DNA from: Atherinomorus stipes
Taxonomy: Eukaryota; Chordata; Actinopteri; Atheriniformes; Atherinidae
Direction of reading: 5' to 3'
Length of the DNA stretch: 64,000 bases
Assembly: GCA_023101725.1 (NCBI GenBank)
Contig: JALJCO010001037.1
Span: 310,001-374,000 of the forward strand
Shown here: one piece after another, positions 1 to 11,700 of the stretch
How positions within the stretch are numbered: position 1 is the first letter of the stretch
Layout of the letters: each line of letters opens with the position of its first letter
Position numbers and translations under genes: made by a program
Notes under the pieces: generated by a model
What the model was told of the DNA's origin: nothing
Database searches by the model: none
The model's input: the letters and a program-made list of their open reading frames with translations, nothing else

Positions 1-631
1 AGACAAAACATACAATCTGTCTGCACAAGACAGACGAGAGCAGCTGACATAAGCTAGAGCAAATAAAGCGAACAACCACCTAGATTTAAAGAAGAAAAAA
101 AGTGGCCACACTGGGAAAGCATTTCTTGCCTTGGCAAATTAAATATAACCAATAGAGGCATGTTGACTGTTAGCTTTCTGCAGTCACTGCTGCTTACGCT
201 CACATGCACTCATTCACTGAACCTCCAGTCAGAGTGAGCGAGATTGTGTCCAATTATGCGTGAATTCCTGAACTAAATTTCAAGCCTTTACATCCCTCAG
301 TTTTCAACTAAATTAAAATGACCCTACATCAATAATGCTGTAATTGTATCCAGCTTAGTATAAACCATTATGTGTTCTCTAAACAGATGCATTAATACCT
401 AATTGGCTTAGGCTTACAACTAGAGTGCTTACGGGTGCAGACAGCAACAGCAGGACAGCATGCTAATAGTGACAGACAGGGGAGAAGAGCAGTTTGCTCT
501 TTAAATGGACCAGCTGGAAATACAGAGATACAAGACATCATTGGATAGAACATTTTAGTTTTTCATGAGTATTTGAAGTGTTTTTCTCATTCCTTTGCAG
601 TGTAAGGAGTCATCATCATCATCATCATCAC
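1..631 (-). other. wdr37: wdr37 intron 2 (partial)
   Basis: This is the sequence downstream of the first wdr37 coding exon. I see no further wdr37 exon, RNA gene or recognisable transposon, only the triplet microsatellite at its border. Confidence 0.7.
611..631. repeat. CAT/ATG triplet microsatellite at the wdr37 donor
   Basis: Seven tandem CAT units (ATG on the minus strand) lie directly next to the donor of wdr37 exon 2. The first repeat base pairs supply part of the extended donor, reading GTGATGATG on the gene strand. Confidence 0.9.
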
Positions 632-794
632 CTGTCCTTCCAGCATGTCTCTCTGCAGGCCCGAGCGGTCCTGCTCAGTGCTGTTGGTCCTGCGGATGGA
701 AAGGCTGTGAGATTTCCTCTTCTGCTTTGCCTGACGGGCAGCGCTGCTGCCACTCTCCACCGGCATCCCTTCGTACAAACCTGATTAAACCGTC
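632..794 (-). CDS. wdr37: wdr37 first coding exon (N-terminus, gene partial in window)
   Basis: This exon encodes the first 45 residues of WDR37, a WD40-repeat protein that works with the PACS1/PACS2 sorting proteins. The coding part is 632-766 and the start ATG is at 764-766. The segment [15 protein letters not shown], followed by EQ and then RDMLEGQ, matches the vertebrate WDR37 N-terminus almost residue for residue. The acceptor AG is at 795-796 on the minus strand and the donor GT at 630-631, so the exon ends in phase 0 after Gln45. Bases 767-794 are 5' UTR. The reading frame is open upstream to a TTG codon, but the ATG chosen aligns with the known vertebrate start. The donor is immediately followed by an ATG-triplet microsatellite. 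The WD40 repeats lie at lower coordinates outside the window. Confidence 0.93.
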
Positions 795-2812
795 CTGAAA
801 GTAGAAAGCCAGTTGGAAAGGGTGATCAAAATGATGAGCAGAAGAAATCTTGTTTTAAACAAGCAGGAGGTGGGGCAGCCACGAGATGCAAATCATTCAC
901 TCGACAACCTCATTCAGCAAAAAAACATCGGACGAATTCACAGAGCTTGGCAGTGGCTGCAGTTGGCAGTCTCCAAGTGTCAATGTGTGAAATGACAAAG
1001 TAATTAAGTGTGAAAACATGCTGTCACTGAATGTTTACACTGGACAAACCCCTTCAGTGGATATCTTAAGGTGAAACAAAAGGGATAGAAACTGAGAAAA
1101 AAACAATATCTGCTTCCAACATTTTGGCAAAGGGTTGAGAAACTTGGAGAAAAGATTTTTATTTAACTTAAACAGGTAAATCCTACTGAGATACAGTCTC
1201 TTTTGCAAGGGAGACTTTCTTAACTTGCATGTCTTAAGACATATGATTATGATATGATAAAAGATATGATTACAGTGGGTAAGAACAATTTTTTTAACCC
1301 TTTGTTTCCCTTAATTCAGCAATACCAAAAACCAATTTGTTTGCTTTTCATGGCACTGGACCACAAACTAAGCTGCAGCTATCATTTTCAACAAGAATTT
1401 GCATGTTTTCATGAGGCTGCAACAATGTACTTTTAAACCAGTCAATCTGCCAGCACATTTAGTTTCATTGAAAAGTGACATCTTTTATGGGCTCATGTTG
1501 TTTTAAATTGATTTTTCAATTCTGTCCTTTCATTTCCCATTAGTTCATTTCATTGCCCAAGATGATGATGAGCAATGCTGGATGAAAACAGATTGCTAAT
1601 TTTAATCCAGAGTTCAGAGGCGGGTAAGAAAAAATACTGCAAATAATAATGGCCAAGCAGAAATAAGCCAGAAGTACCCAGAGAGAAACAAAGCAATGCA
1701 CAAAATAAGACAAGGGAAAATTAATATGGATAGTATAATGAATACTGTTCACAGATTTCATGCTTCATTAGCCCTTGTTTAAAATGAGCATCTAAGAAGT
1801 AATAAATGGAAAAGCAGTGGCATGCTCATCCCAGAATTTACCTTTATTACCAACAACACAGCTTGTACAAATGCTGTGCATCTACTTGGCACCTCAACAA
1901 CTAAAAACTGGCACCAGCATCAGCCATGAATCAGCACTAGGTAGCAATGGTGCAAAGAAGGGAACAGTAGCTTTTGAATCTCCAACAAGGAGTTTTTGGA
2001 CAAATCTGTTAATCAAACTTTCAGTATTTTATTTGCAGTTTTTTAGCAATCACTTATCAAACTGAACAAAATCCTGAACATATAAATGTTTACCTGATAA
2101 GGGTCTCACAAAGCCTTCAGTAGCCCAATTAGTAAAGATCCATCATTCATTAAGCTATTCTATTAACAAGAACTTGAATCTTACATTTCAAATCAGGATG
2201 TTCTTCCCTTTTTTTTTCCCCATTTCTAGACATTATGTTTACAGTAACAGACAATACCTCTCATGTATGAAATAGGATGAGGTAGTCACCATTATGGACG
2301 CTCATAGTTTATAAGACATCTATTCACAGCTGTAACCCTGTGTGGTATATTCGCCCTTGAGCTAACAAAAGGTGTCTGAACGCTTGTTACAGCAATTTAA
2401 GAAAAAAAAGATGTTCAAATCTGTCGGCCTTAAACAAATGAAGAGATTGCTGTTTCTTTGAATCGCTCTGTGTATGTTCCAACGAAACATAAAAACCCTT
2501 GTTTAGCTATCAGACAGTCTGGCTTGTAGTCAGTTCCTCTGGCTGACTGTCACTGGTTTGACCCGAAGATGTGAGGGCAATTATAACACCGTAAATGCTG
2601 CCATTGTTCTACGATTCAAAAGAAAAGAAAGGACACTTTCGTATAACAAAAACGAAAAACGAGTCAATTTATCTGAGTGAAAGTGAGTCTAGATAAGCTT
2701 AGCCTTGTTACAGCGCGATGCTTAACACAAGCTAACCAAAGCTAGCGTTATCCCCGAGCATGCTAAAGGGCTAACGGTTTAGACAAGCTGTCAAACACGG
2801 AACTCAACTCAC
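795..2812 (-). other. wdr37: wdr37 intron 1
   Basis: This AT-rich intron lies between the probable exon 1 and the first coding exon. No coding segment or mobile element could be supported in it. Confidence 0.5.
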
Positions 2813-3050
2813 CAGAAAGTCTACAAGTGCAGGGTTTTATTCCGGAATAAAGTGGCGATCGTTTTCCTGTGTATCATTTTCTTCGGCGTCCTATAATGCT
2901 TACGTCGGTTTTTGAAAAATGCGTGTTGACAGTTTGCGAGCAGCGCGAGCGTTACAGCGCGAGAGAGAAGATAACGAAGCCAATTCCGGCCCGACGCTTT
3001 CAGAAATAAAAGCCAGACCCTGAAAGTGAAAACCATACAGTCATCCTCAG
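2813..3050 (-). other. wdr37: probable non-coding exon 1 and promoter region of wdr37
   Basis: On the minus strand the sequence CTTTCTG is followed by a strong donor, GTGAGT (GT at 2811-2812), which fits splicing to the acceptor of the first wdr37 coding exon about 2 kb further on. The stretch is richer in CG dinucleotides than its surroundings, as expected of a vertebrate promoter. The transcription start is not visible, so the 3,050 boundary is approximate. An open frame crosses it but resembles nothing I know. This is inferred from position, donor and composition. Confidence 0.5.
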
Positions 3051-3889
3051 AATTATTCAGACCCTCCCATTAAAGAAAAGGCTAAAATTACAATAGCAAT
3101 TCAAATAACAAGAAACTAATGATAAATAAATACTTATAAAATTATAATTTAATGAAATAAAATACTGCTTTTAAATTGTGGTTGGAAATAATAATAAAAA
3201 AAACAAATAAACAAAACTGTAAAGAGACATCAGAGCACCTTACCCATGAACAGAGGACCAAAATACCTGTCAACAAGTGTAGAAGTCTTTCTGAACATTA
3301 GAGAAAACACATGATTGCCTCAAAGTGTTGCTCAACAAAATTTCACCTTTGAGCCCCATCAAGCTTTTTTACTTGTTTTATTTTTTGTGTGTTTGTTTTT
3401 AATATTTTTTTTTAAAACACAATTCAAAATCAATGTCACGATTTTCATAGAATTCTTATTTATTATCACTTTTGGCAATTTCATCTTAGATGATTTTTTT
3501 TTCCTTCTTTGAGGACATGAATAATTTTGAGGACTATACATACAATCCAAGACGTGTTTAAAATATACAGTAGCTGTTTTAAAACAAAAAACAAACATAT
3601 TTGTTGATAATTCATGGAAAATATTAGCTGTTTCTTTTTAATTTGATGGCAGCAGCGCAAAAGAGAAAAGTTGCAACAACTTACAAGGCTGGAAAAATAA
3701 GTAAAAATGAATAATAAAACAACTGGTAAAGAATTAGACAAGTTAATTTTCACCAAGTCTGTGACATGACTGGGTTGAAAAGGAACATTTCAGAGGTAGA
3801 GCCTCAGATTTATATATTTGCAGGGGTGGAACAATTTCAGGAATAATTTCACCAACAAAAACATTGTGAAAACTCTGAGGATCCCATCA

Positions 3890-4960
3890 TATAGTGTATT
3901 ATATAATCAAGAAATTCAAAGTATCAGGAGGAATCCCTGTGCGCACAGGACATGGGAAAAGATCAAAACTAGATGCTGATGGTCTTGGGGCCCTCAGGCA
4001 GCAATGCATCATAAAACAGGGATGATTATTCACTACAAATCTTTGCACAGGCATGGGAAGACTTCCAGACTTCAATCCACAAATACAGGTTATCAAAAAA
4101 AAAAGAAAGAAAAAGAGGCAATATGTAAACACAACCCAGAGATGGCACTAACTTGGGAAATGAAATAAAAAAAACTATATTAACCCCAAAGGGAAATTCA
4201 ATTTCTTCTCTGGGCTAAAGGTCATTTAAATGGTCTGAAGCAAAGTTGAAAACTGTTGTGTGGTCAGATGGATGAAAATGTGACATTCTAAGCATGGCCG
4301 CCATGTCCTGCAGATTAAAGGGAATAGAGAGAATCCAGATTATCATTGGACACTTGAAAAGCCTGCATATCTGATGGTATGGGGTTGCATTAATGTCTAT
4401 AGTTAGGCAGTTTCCACATCTGTAAGGCTTCATAAATGCTGAGAAGTGCATGGAGGTTTTACAGCAACATTTACTCCCATCCAGGCGTCTCTTTCGGGGC
4501 CTTGCGGATTTCAGCAAGACAATGCTGAACCACATGCTCCATCCACCACAGCATGGCTTCACAGGAGAAGAGTCCGGGTGCTGAACTGGCCTGCCCGCAG
4601 TCCAGACCTTTCACCAACAGAAAAACATTTGGAACATCATGAAAGTAAAAAATTCAGCTACCAAGGTCCAGGTTTGTTGAGCATCGGACCAGAATGTCTC
4701 CTAAAACTCCAGCAACTGGTCTCCTCACTTCCCAAATATTGATCGGCAGTTATTTGAAAAAGGGATGCTTCACAATGGTAAATATAATCACCCTGCATTT
4801 TATTTTTTTTATTCATTGCTGCCATAAAAATAAAAAAGAGCATTATTTGGTGTTTTTATGTGAATCAAATAAGGGTTTCTCTGTTTCTCAACTTTTTAAA
4901 ATTTGGGTTGTACATGTTGAATTAAAAGTGCTTTGTGCTACTTATTTTAAAAAATAAAAA
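3890..4960 (+). mobile_element. decayed Tc1/mariner-like transposon
   Basis: This is a broken copy of a Tc1-like transposase gene. At about 4,493-4,625 the frame reads FQQDNAEPHA, a WL-rich stretch, then VLNWPARSPDLSPTEKH. These are the second and third catalytic aspartate blocks of the DDE/D domain. Just before them lies the GGFTATFTPIQ segment, and the upstream part (about 3,940-4,080) matches the DNA-binding region of the same teleost family. Frame breaks and small deletions occur throughout, so it cannot encode an active enzyme. It fills much of the interval between gtpbp4 and wdr37. The ends are approximate because the terminal inverted repeats are not clear. Confidence 0.8.
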
Positions 4961-5158
4961 ATAAAAGCTTAAATTTATATTTCCATGCTAAGATGCAGCA
5001 TGTTATAGACATCTCAAACAATAACTGATAAAAAAAAAAACCATCATCACTTTACCATTGATTTAAAAATGAACAAAAAGACTTGTATAATAACCTCTGA
5101 GCACACACTGCACAGATATACTAAAGACAGCGTGACAGCAGCTTAGTTCAGGTGAAGA

Positions 5159-5164
5159 TTTATT
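5159..5164 (-). terminator. gtpbp4: candidate gtpbp4 polyadenylation signal
   Basis: AATAAA on the minus strand, about 420 bases past the gtpbp4 stop codon, is the most plausible poly(A) signal seen. Cleavage would fall a little below 5,150. Other AT-rich hexamers exist, so this is a guess from position. Confidence 0.4.
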
Positions 5165-5583
5165 CAGCTCCTTCTTTATGAATATATCTAAAGAGGAGCT
5201 CTGCAGAAGAAACATCATCATCACTTTATCCAAATTATGACCAAGATTTCCTGCGTCATAAACACGAGCTAAAAGATATTACAGTTCATTTGACTTCCAT
5301 GTAACAAACTTTTAATGGATACAGAAACCAGTTTAATCACTGAATAACTAACAGTTCGTTCGTAACTACTGACAAAAATAGGAACTTAACCATTATAACT
5401 GGTTTATGAGTCTCCATATTTCTAAGTCTGTAATCCACACAGTTCAGCAAATTTTAATTTCTGTGAGAAGACACTTGAGATAAAGACAACGATTAGTCAT
5501 GTAAATGGATTTCTATATATCCCCACAGTTTCTTAAAGGCAAAATCTTTTAAGCGAGTTTCAACAGTCCAGGAAACAGCGGCT

Positions 5584-5736
5584 TTATCTGCGATCCGTTT
5601 TGCCCGACTTCCTCTTTCCGACCAGGAGATGTTTGGGTTTGAGGTCAAACACGTGTCTGTCCGACTCTCCCTTCCTGCCTTGGCGGTTCATCCCTTTCTG
5701 GGAATTCTTCATCATTGTCTTCGCCTTCTTCACCAT
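5584..5736 (-). CDS. gtpbp4: gtpbp4 coding exon 17 (C-terminus and stop)
   Basis: Encodes 50 residues, [15 protein letters not shown] to [10 protein letters not shown], then [16 protein letters not shown] is the conserved NOG1 tail. Confidence 0.95.
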   Translation of the reverse strand: MVKKAKTMMKNSQKGMNRQGRKGESDRHVFDLKPKHLLVGKRKSGKTDRR

Positions 5737-8700
5737 CTGCAGAACAAAATCAAAAGGAGGACCACTGATTAGTTTTCACCTCTAGAGAATAAATTCATTC
5801 ATTAATGCGTCCATTTGTGATTAAATTAACAGCGGTCAAGAATGAATCCATTCTGTGAAGAACAACATTGTTAAATAGGTCTGGGAAAAAATATCGATAC
5901 ACTGAAATATCATGATATTTTCATATGCAGATGTCATATAGATATTCAAAAATGCGATATTTATCTATTTTACTGATGAAATCTCACAAGAGGAAACTGA
6001 GGAAAAAAATACAGCTGCATGGCATGAGGAAGAAGTTATATGTAATATAATTTAAATATAACAAAATGACTTGTAATAAATGTTTCAGTAAATAGTGTGT
6101 AGTACGAAGAAGGGCTGTATTCCATTTTAATAAAATAAAATGCTTCTCCGTCAACAGTGTGGTGTTCGTAAAATAACATCACATTAAAAACTGGTTCAAC
6201 TGGATTAAGAAATAAAGACAAAAAAAGTAGAAAAATGAAATAAAGTAGAATTTTCTCTAATCACAAAGCAGCCTTTATTAAAACCCCTCTGCTTCTTTTT
6301 TTCATGGGAAAAATGTCTTTTTAAATAAATACGGAGAATGTTGAAGTTATTCGTTTTCAGGTCGTTAACTATTTTACATAATTACCTTCATGTCATCAAT
6401 GCAATACATTTCCCACTGGGATTAATAAAGCTTGTAATTTCATTCTAAATATTCTGCGTGTCGATATCTGCACATCTCCAGTAACCGTCAGCTCGTTTGG
6501 TTTTCTCGAGGAGTTCAATTCATAAGCAACAGATGCTGGTAAAAGAAAGTAAAAACAGACCTTAGGACCTGGTAACCCAGACTGGTCTCGAGGTGGACGG
6601 GAGGCGCTCTGGCTGCGGGTTTTGGAGGTTGGAGGTGCCGAAGCCTCACGTTTACGTTTTCTGGTGATGCTGCGGGAGCGTCGTGCCATCTCAGCATAGT
6701 GGCTCTGAAAGTTAATGAGGAAAATGTTAAGACATGAGTGTTAAGTTCATAAACCGTTTTAACTAGTCCCTGATGTTGGGCAAGTGCTTACATCATCCTT
6801 GTTATCCATGTCCAGACCAAGTTTACCCATCTCCTTCTCAAGACGCTTCCTCTCAACCTGTGCACAGAAAACACACACACACACATTTATTATTAAACCA
6901 AAGCTACATGGTGGAGTAAAGGCTGGACAGAAAGTGTAACCTGAAGACATCTGTATGTTTTAAAAGAGGAAAACCTTCAAACTGAAGAGGGAATAAGAAC
7001 AATCCTCTGGTGTTAAACCAGAACATGAACCTGTCGGAGCTCTCATCCTTTATTCAGGTGTATTTGTGATTAAAATGAATAAAAAACACAAATGTAGCAG
7101 CTGGGATAAGGGCACACAAGCCTTCAACACATGTTGGTATGTTAAAAAAAAAAAAAAGTAAAATGCAAGTTTTTTTTTTATAGTATTTCTCTCTGGAACA
7201 ATGGTTCAGGAATGATGTGACCAGTCTGGTTAAAACTGGCACAGCTATGATGAGATTATGTTCACTGATAACTCCTCTCTCACCTTGGTGGCGGTCCGGG
7301 GCATGCGAGGCGCGTGCACATCCTTCTCCTTCGACTCCAGGACCATCAGCTGCTTCTTCTCGCGGATCTGCTTGGCGAGCGCGCGGATTTCCTGCATCTC
7401 TTCGTCCTCGCTCTCATCATCGGAGTCGTATTCCCCGGCTTTTTCCTTCAGCTCCTCCTCCTTCTCCAACTCCTCCAGTTTCTGCAACCCAAGAAAGAGA
7501 AAATAAAATGTTTTGAGTACAGATGAGTCTCAGATGGTTGTATCTTCTTGTCCAGGAGGGAATGTGGAATAACAAAGCTGGGACTCAGACAACAAATTTG
7601 ACTTTTAACCAAAAGCCCAACAAGGCATCTGTAATGTTAACAGAAATACTGAAATGTCTTGTTTTAACAGGGAATTTAAAAACATTCCACTTGAAGAAAT
7701 AAAGATGACCAGTTTTAGCAAACATCCAGATAATAATCAGATAATAAACACGCACCCTCATGATGTCAGGATCGATGTAGTCTGCGATGTTGTGGCCCTG
7801 CCACACCTCAGGAATCTTATCATACTTCTCATCCTCGTTCATCAGATCCCAATATTCTTTAAAAACAACAAAAAAATAACTTGTTAGTTTATGCGTTTCT
7901 TACAGGCAGCTCCATCATTACAAAGAAAACACTTCTTACTCTGTAGATCCAGAATATAGTCGTCACCAAGCTCCATCTCCAGATCTTTCTCCTGTGAGAT
8001 GAGCCATAAAATGTTTAATTATGATGCAACAGACAGAATTTAATCCAGTGATAATGGCTGAATAAAATCCAAACATTTTAAAATAAAAGTAGAACATATT
8101 TTTTTCCTTCCAGTTAAGTATAAAGTAGAAACAATTCAAATTTGCATGACTTCTAGAAGTCAATTAATATATTAAGATATTACTTATTGAATCGCTTTTC
8201 TCCTTAAGTTTCTTAAGTTAACGTCCACGTACCAGTTTGCGTTTGGGTGCATCCACCTCCATTGCTTTTACGATTCAAAGCTCCCTCTGGGATGAACGGA
8301 GGCCTCTCCTGAAGAACAGACCGGAAAAATCATCATAAATATCAGAAAACAGCTCAAATAGGGAAAAATACGCTCATTGACCATTTAAATCATGTTCATC
8401 TGTTTGTTGCTTGTTGATACAAATATCTAATCAGCCAATCACGTGGCAGCAACTCAACACATCTAGTCTTGTAGACATGATGAAGACGACTTGCTGAAGT
8501 TCAAACTGAGAATCAGAATGAGGAAGAAAGGGTGTTTAAGTGACTGAACGCGGCATGGTTGTGGGTCTGAGTGTTTACTGGGATTTTCACACACAACCAT
8601 CTCTAGAAATTCCAGGGATGGTCTGAAGATGAGGAAATATCCTGCGAGAAGGGGGGCGGGCTCTACTTTCAGACTGGAGGCAGAATTTGGTGGAAACATC

Positions 8701-11700
8701 ATGAAAACATACTCTGGTAGGCACCACAGCCTACCTGAGTATTGTTACTGACCATGTCCATCCCTTTATGACCACAGTGGAGTAGGGATGCACGATATAA
8801 TCCGCCCCCTATCGATATCAGCCTATATTGGCCTTAAAACTGAATATCGGACATCGGCCACCACACCGATATTTAACTGATATTTTAACAATCAGCCTGC
8901 TGTTTCTAAAGTCTAACAAAAAAAAAAATCTTCTTCAAAAACTTTTCAAAAATTTTTTTTATTTACAGACTTTAAAACTTCTTCACGAACGAAAAACGAA
9001 TTCACGAAATATCGTGATTTTTAACAGAATGATAAAATCTCTCAAGATTTTTTAAGTAAAATAAGTCGATACCACGTTTTTAAATATCGATTTGATATCG
9101 ACACAGCCTATGAAAATATCACAATGTTTCAGTGTACTGATATTTTTCCCTAACCTGACTCCCGCCACCTGGTATTTGCATACCATCTGGGGAGGGAGTT
9201 AACCCGATGTCATTTCAAATTAGTCTTTTTTTTCTAAAACTCTTGCAGTGATTGGATAGAAGATCTGTCCGTCATCTTGACTGACACGCTACTTCAGCCA
9301 CTCACGTTGAACCGAATGACGCAACCCGTGACGCAACTCAGAGCGACACCAGAGCCACCACGCATAGAGGATCGAGTTATCAAAACATGTTATCAAGCTC
9401 AAAAAGCTTCAGTCAAACAACATGGCGGCGGCGGCGACAGCTAGTACGAGCGGTGTACAGTCTGTGAACGACTTTTGTCGAATGTGCAAAGAAAACCTCC
9501 GGCCAAAACGCCGCCCATCCTTCAAAAGTCCCACCCGCGATTAGTGATTGGCTCCTATCCAGACGAAATCACCTACAACTGTCGCCTTACTCAGATGGAG
9601 TGCGTGAGGAAAGGGAACGCCCCCGCGTGTACTTGTTGAACGCACCCAGATGATGTAAATCAGGTTAATTTTTCCCACCCCTATTTTTCAAAGTGTCGGA
9701 AACCAATAACAAAACTGCTATTTGCAATGACTGCTTGTTTTTTTTCAGCTTTAATATCGATATCGGTTATCGGCCACGAGTTTTAAAATATCGGCATATT
9801 GGATATCGGCCAAAATTCCAATATCGTGCATCCCTACAGTGGAGCATGTTCTGATGCTACTTCCAGCAGGATAATGGACCATGTCACAAAGCTCACATCA
9901 TCTCCAACTGCTTTCTGAAACATGACAATGAGTTCACTGAACTCCAATGACCTCCACAGTCACCAGATAATCCAACAGAGCAGCTTTGGGATGTGGTGGA
10001 ACGGGAGATTCATTCTCATCATGGATGTGCAGCAACTGTGTGATGCTATTATATCAATGCGGAGCAAAACCTCACTTGAATCTATGCCACCAAATATTCA
10101 GGCAATTCTGGTAAACCTGAAAATGTAGCCGTTGAGTGCGAATACCTCAGAGCTGGTGGTCAATTATAAACGCCTAACTCACCTTCTCGTCCCTCTTGGC
10201 CGGCATGGCCAGGTGAAGCCTGTTGAGAACATCGTGGACCTTCTTGCCCTTCATCTTGGTGTTGACACGATGAGCAAGGAGCTGGTCACAAGCCTGAGCA
10301 ACACAACAGAGTGAGATTCTGCACAGTTCTCCTGGTGTTGGAGTCTGAATGCTTCGTCATCTCACCTCAGTTTTAACCTGCATGACCCCCTCCTCCGTCA
10401 GGGTGCTGGTCTCGATGACCGGGATTCCCTCAGTGGAGAGGTCTGCAAAGATTTTCTGGAAACAGAAAAGTGTCAGAAACGTAACCAAGAGGTTCAGAAA
10501 AGATCTACATTTGAGAGAAAGAGACACAATTAAAGGAATAGTTCACCCTCAGAATGATTTAACTTTATTTTCCACTTACTCTGATGGTGAGCAAGACTCT
10601 GGACACTTTTTTAATATGTCAAATGCAGCCGGAGATCAGGACGACTTCTCCTTTCCCCCGATGGAGTTCGCCAGGGTCCGAGCCAAAAAGGTCCATAAAA
10701 GTCCACAAAAAAATTGTCAGTATTCCTCCATACTGCTCGTCCCATGTAATCCAAGTGCCCTGAGTGGGTAGTGTCCAGAATTTACTTGAAACTACGCCAT
10801 TTTGTATATTTTTAGTCTAAAATATATGACATCGCATGCCTAGCAAGCACGCTGATGCACGTTCACGAAACTACGGAAGCCACGGCAGATGAGGTCGCCC
10901 GTTCACTTTTTCTTTCTTACTTTCTTTCTTCAAGATCAATATCCAACCCCTCCTGTGTTTGTTCGTCCAGAGCTCTCGCGCTCTTACCACAATGTAAACA
11001 GTGAATTTCTTCTTCTGCGCTTGCATTATCGGCAGAGTAGGCTCTGAACGCCAAGGCTACGTAGTTTCGTGACCGCGCATGTGCGCGCATCACGGAAGTA
11101 AACAATACTCCTTTTTAGGCTCTAAAAATATACAAAATGACGTCGTTCCGAGTAAATTCTGGACGCTACCCACTCAGGGCACTTGGATTACATGGGACGG
11201 GCAGTCTGGAGGAATATCGACAATTTTTGCGGACTTTTATGGACCCCTTTGGCTCGGACCCTGGCGAACTCCATTGGGGGGAAAACGAGAAGTCGTCCTG
11301 ATCTCCGGCTGCATTTGACATATTAAAAAAGTGGTCCAGAGTGTTGCCCACCATGAGGGTAAGTGGAAAATAAAGTTAAATCATTCTAAGGGTGAACTAT
11401 TCCTTTAACTTTTACACCACTTCCTGAAGAACGATTTAGGAAAGTCTACATACCTGGTTCTCCTCCGACAGCTCACTGATCTTCTTCACATCACATTTGT
11501 TTGCCACAATGATGAGAGGCTGCAGGAAAGACATCAGTATTAGTTTCATGGCTATTTTTTAGTCCTGGGAACTTTATTCAATCCATCTATAAAGTTTGCT
11601 TCAGACTGCAGACAGGGAAAATAACCTTCCAACACTTGATGACCTCTGAGTGCAACCAGGAAATATTTATCCATGGAAACACAACACCTGGGTGCACACA

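Larger units (their letters stand above)
8783..9836. mobile_element. hAT-type element (TAGGGATGCACGAT ends) with 8-bp TSD
   Basis: The terminal inverted repeats are TAGGGATGCACGATAT and its mirror at 9,836. The target duplication CAGTGGAG is perfect, at 8,775-8,782 and 9,837-9,844. The element interrupts a Tc1-like fossil. It contains part of the palindromic MITE family (about 9,000-9,150) and, at 9,151-9,667, a CG-rich insert with its own short inverted ends. Confidence 0.9.
8380..10128 (+). mobile_element. decayed Tc1-like transposon in gtpbp4 intron 10, split by a hAT element
   Basis: The left part (about 8,380-8,782) holds the Tc1 region around GCCAATCACGTGGCAGCAAC and the N-terminal coding stretch. 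The right part (9,845-10,128) carries the C-terminal coding sequence, including TTTGGGATGTGGTGGAACG and ATCATGGATGTGCAGC. Between them sits a hAT element with a clean 8-bp duplication. The left part also has a large internal deletion: most of the catalytic core is gone and the sequence jumps to GCCTACCTGAGTATTGTTAC. It is non-functional and lies antisense to gtpbp4. Confidence 0.85.

Noticed and set aside
610..631. CRISPR-like short tandem repeat
   Set aside because: No spacers; simple triplet repeat in a eukaryotic gene.
578..784. Histidine-rich frame on the plus strand
   Set aside because: It is the antisense of wdr37 exon 2 plus the CAT repeat.
2821..3036. Coding reading of wdr37 exon 1 on the minus strand
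   Set aside because: The WDR37 N-terminus is fully encoded in the next exon, so this open frame is more likely 5' UTR and promoter.
4215..4562. 115-codon frame on the minus strand
   Set aside because: Shadow of the Tc1-like transposase relic that reads on the plus strand.
10349..10771. 140-codon frame on the plus strand
   Set aside because: It crosses gtpbp4 exon 9 antisense and the TTAA MITE arm, and matches no protein.
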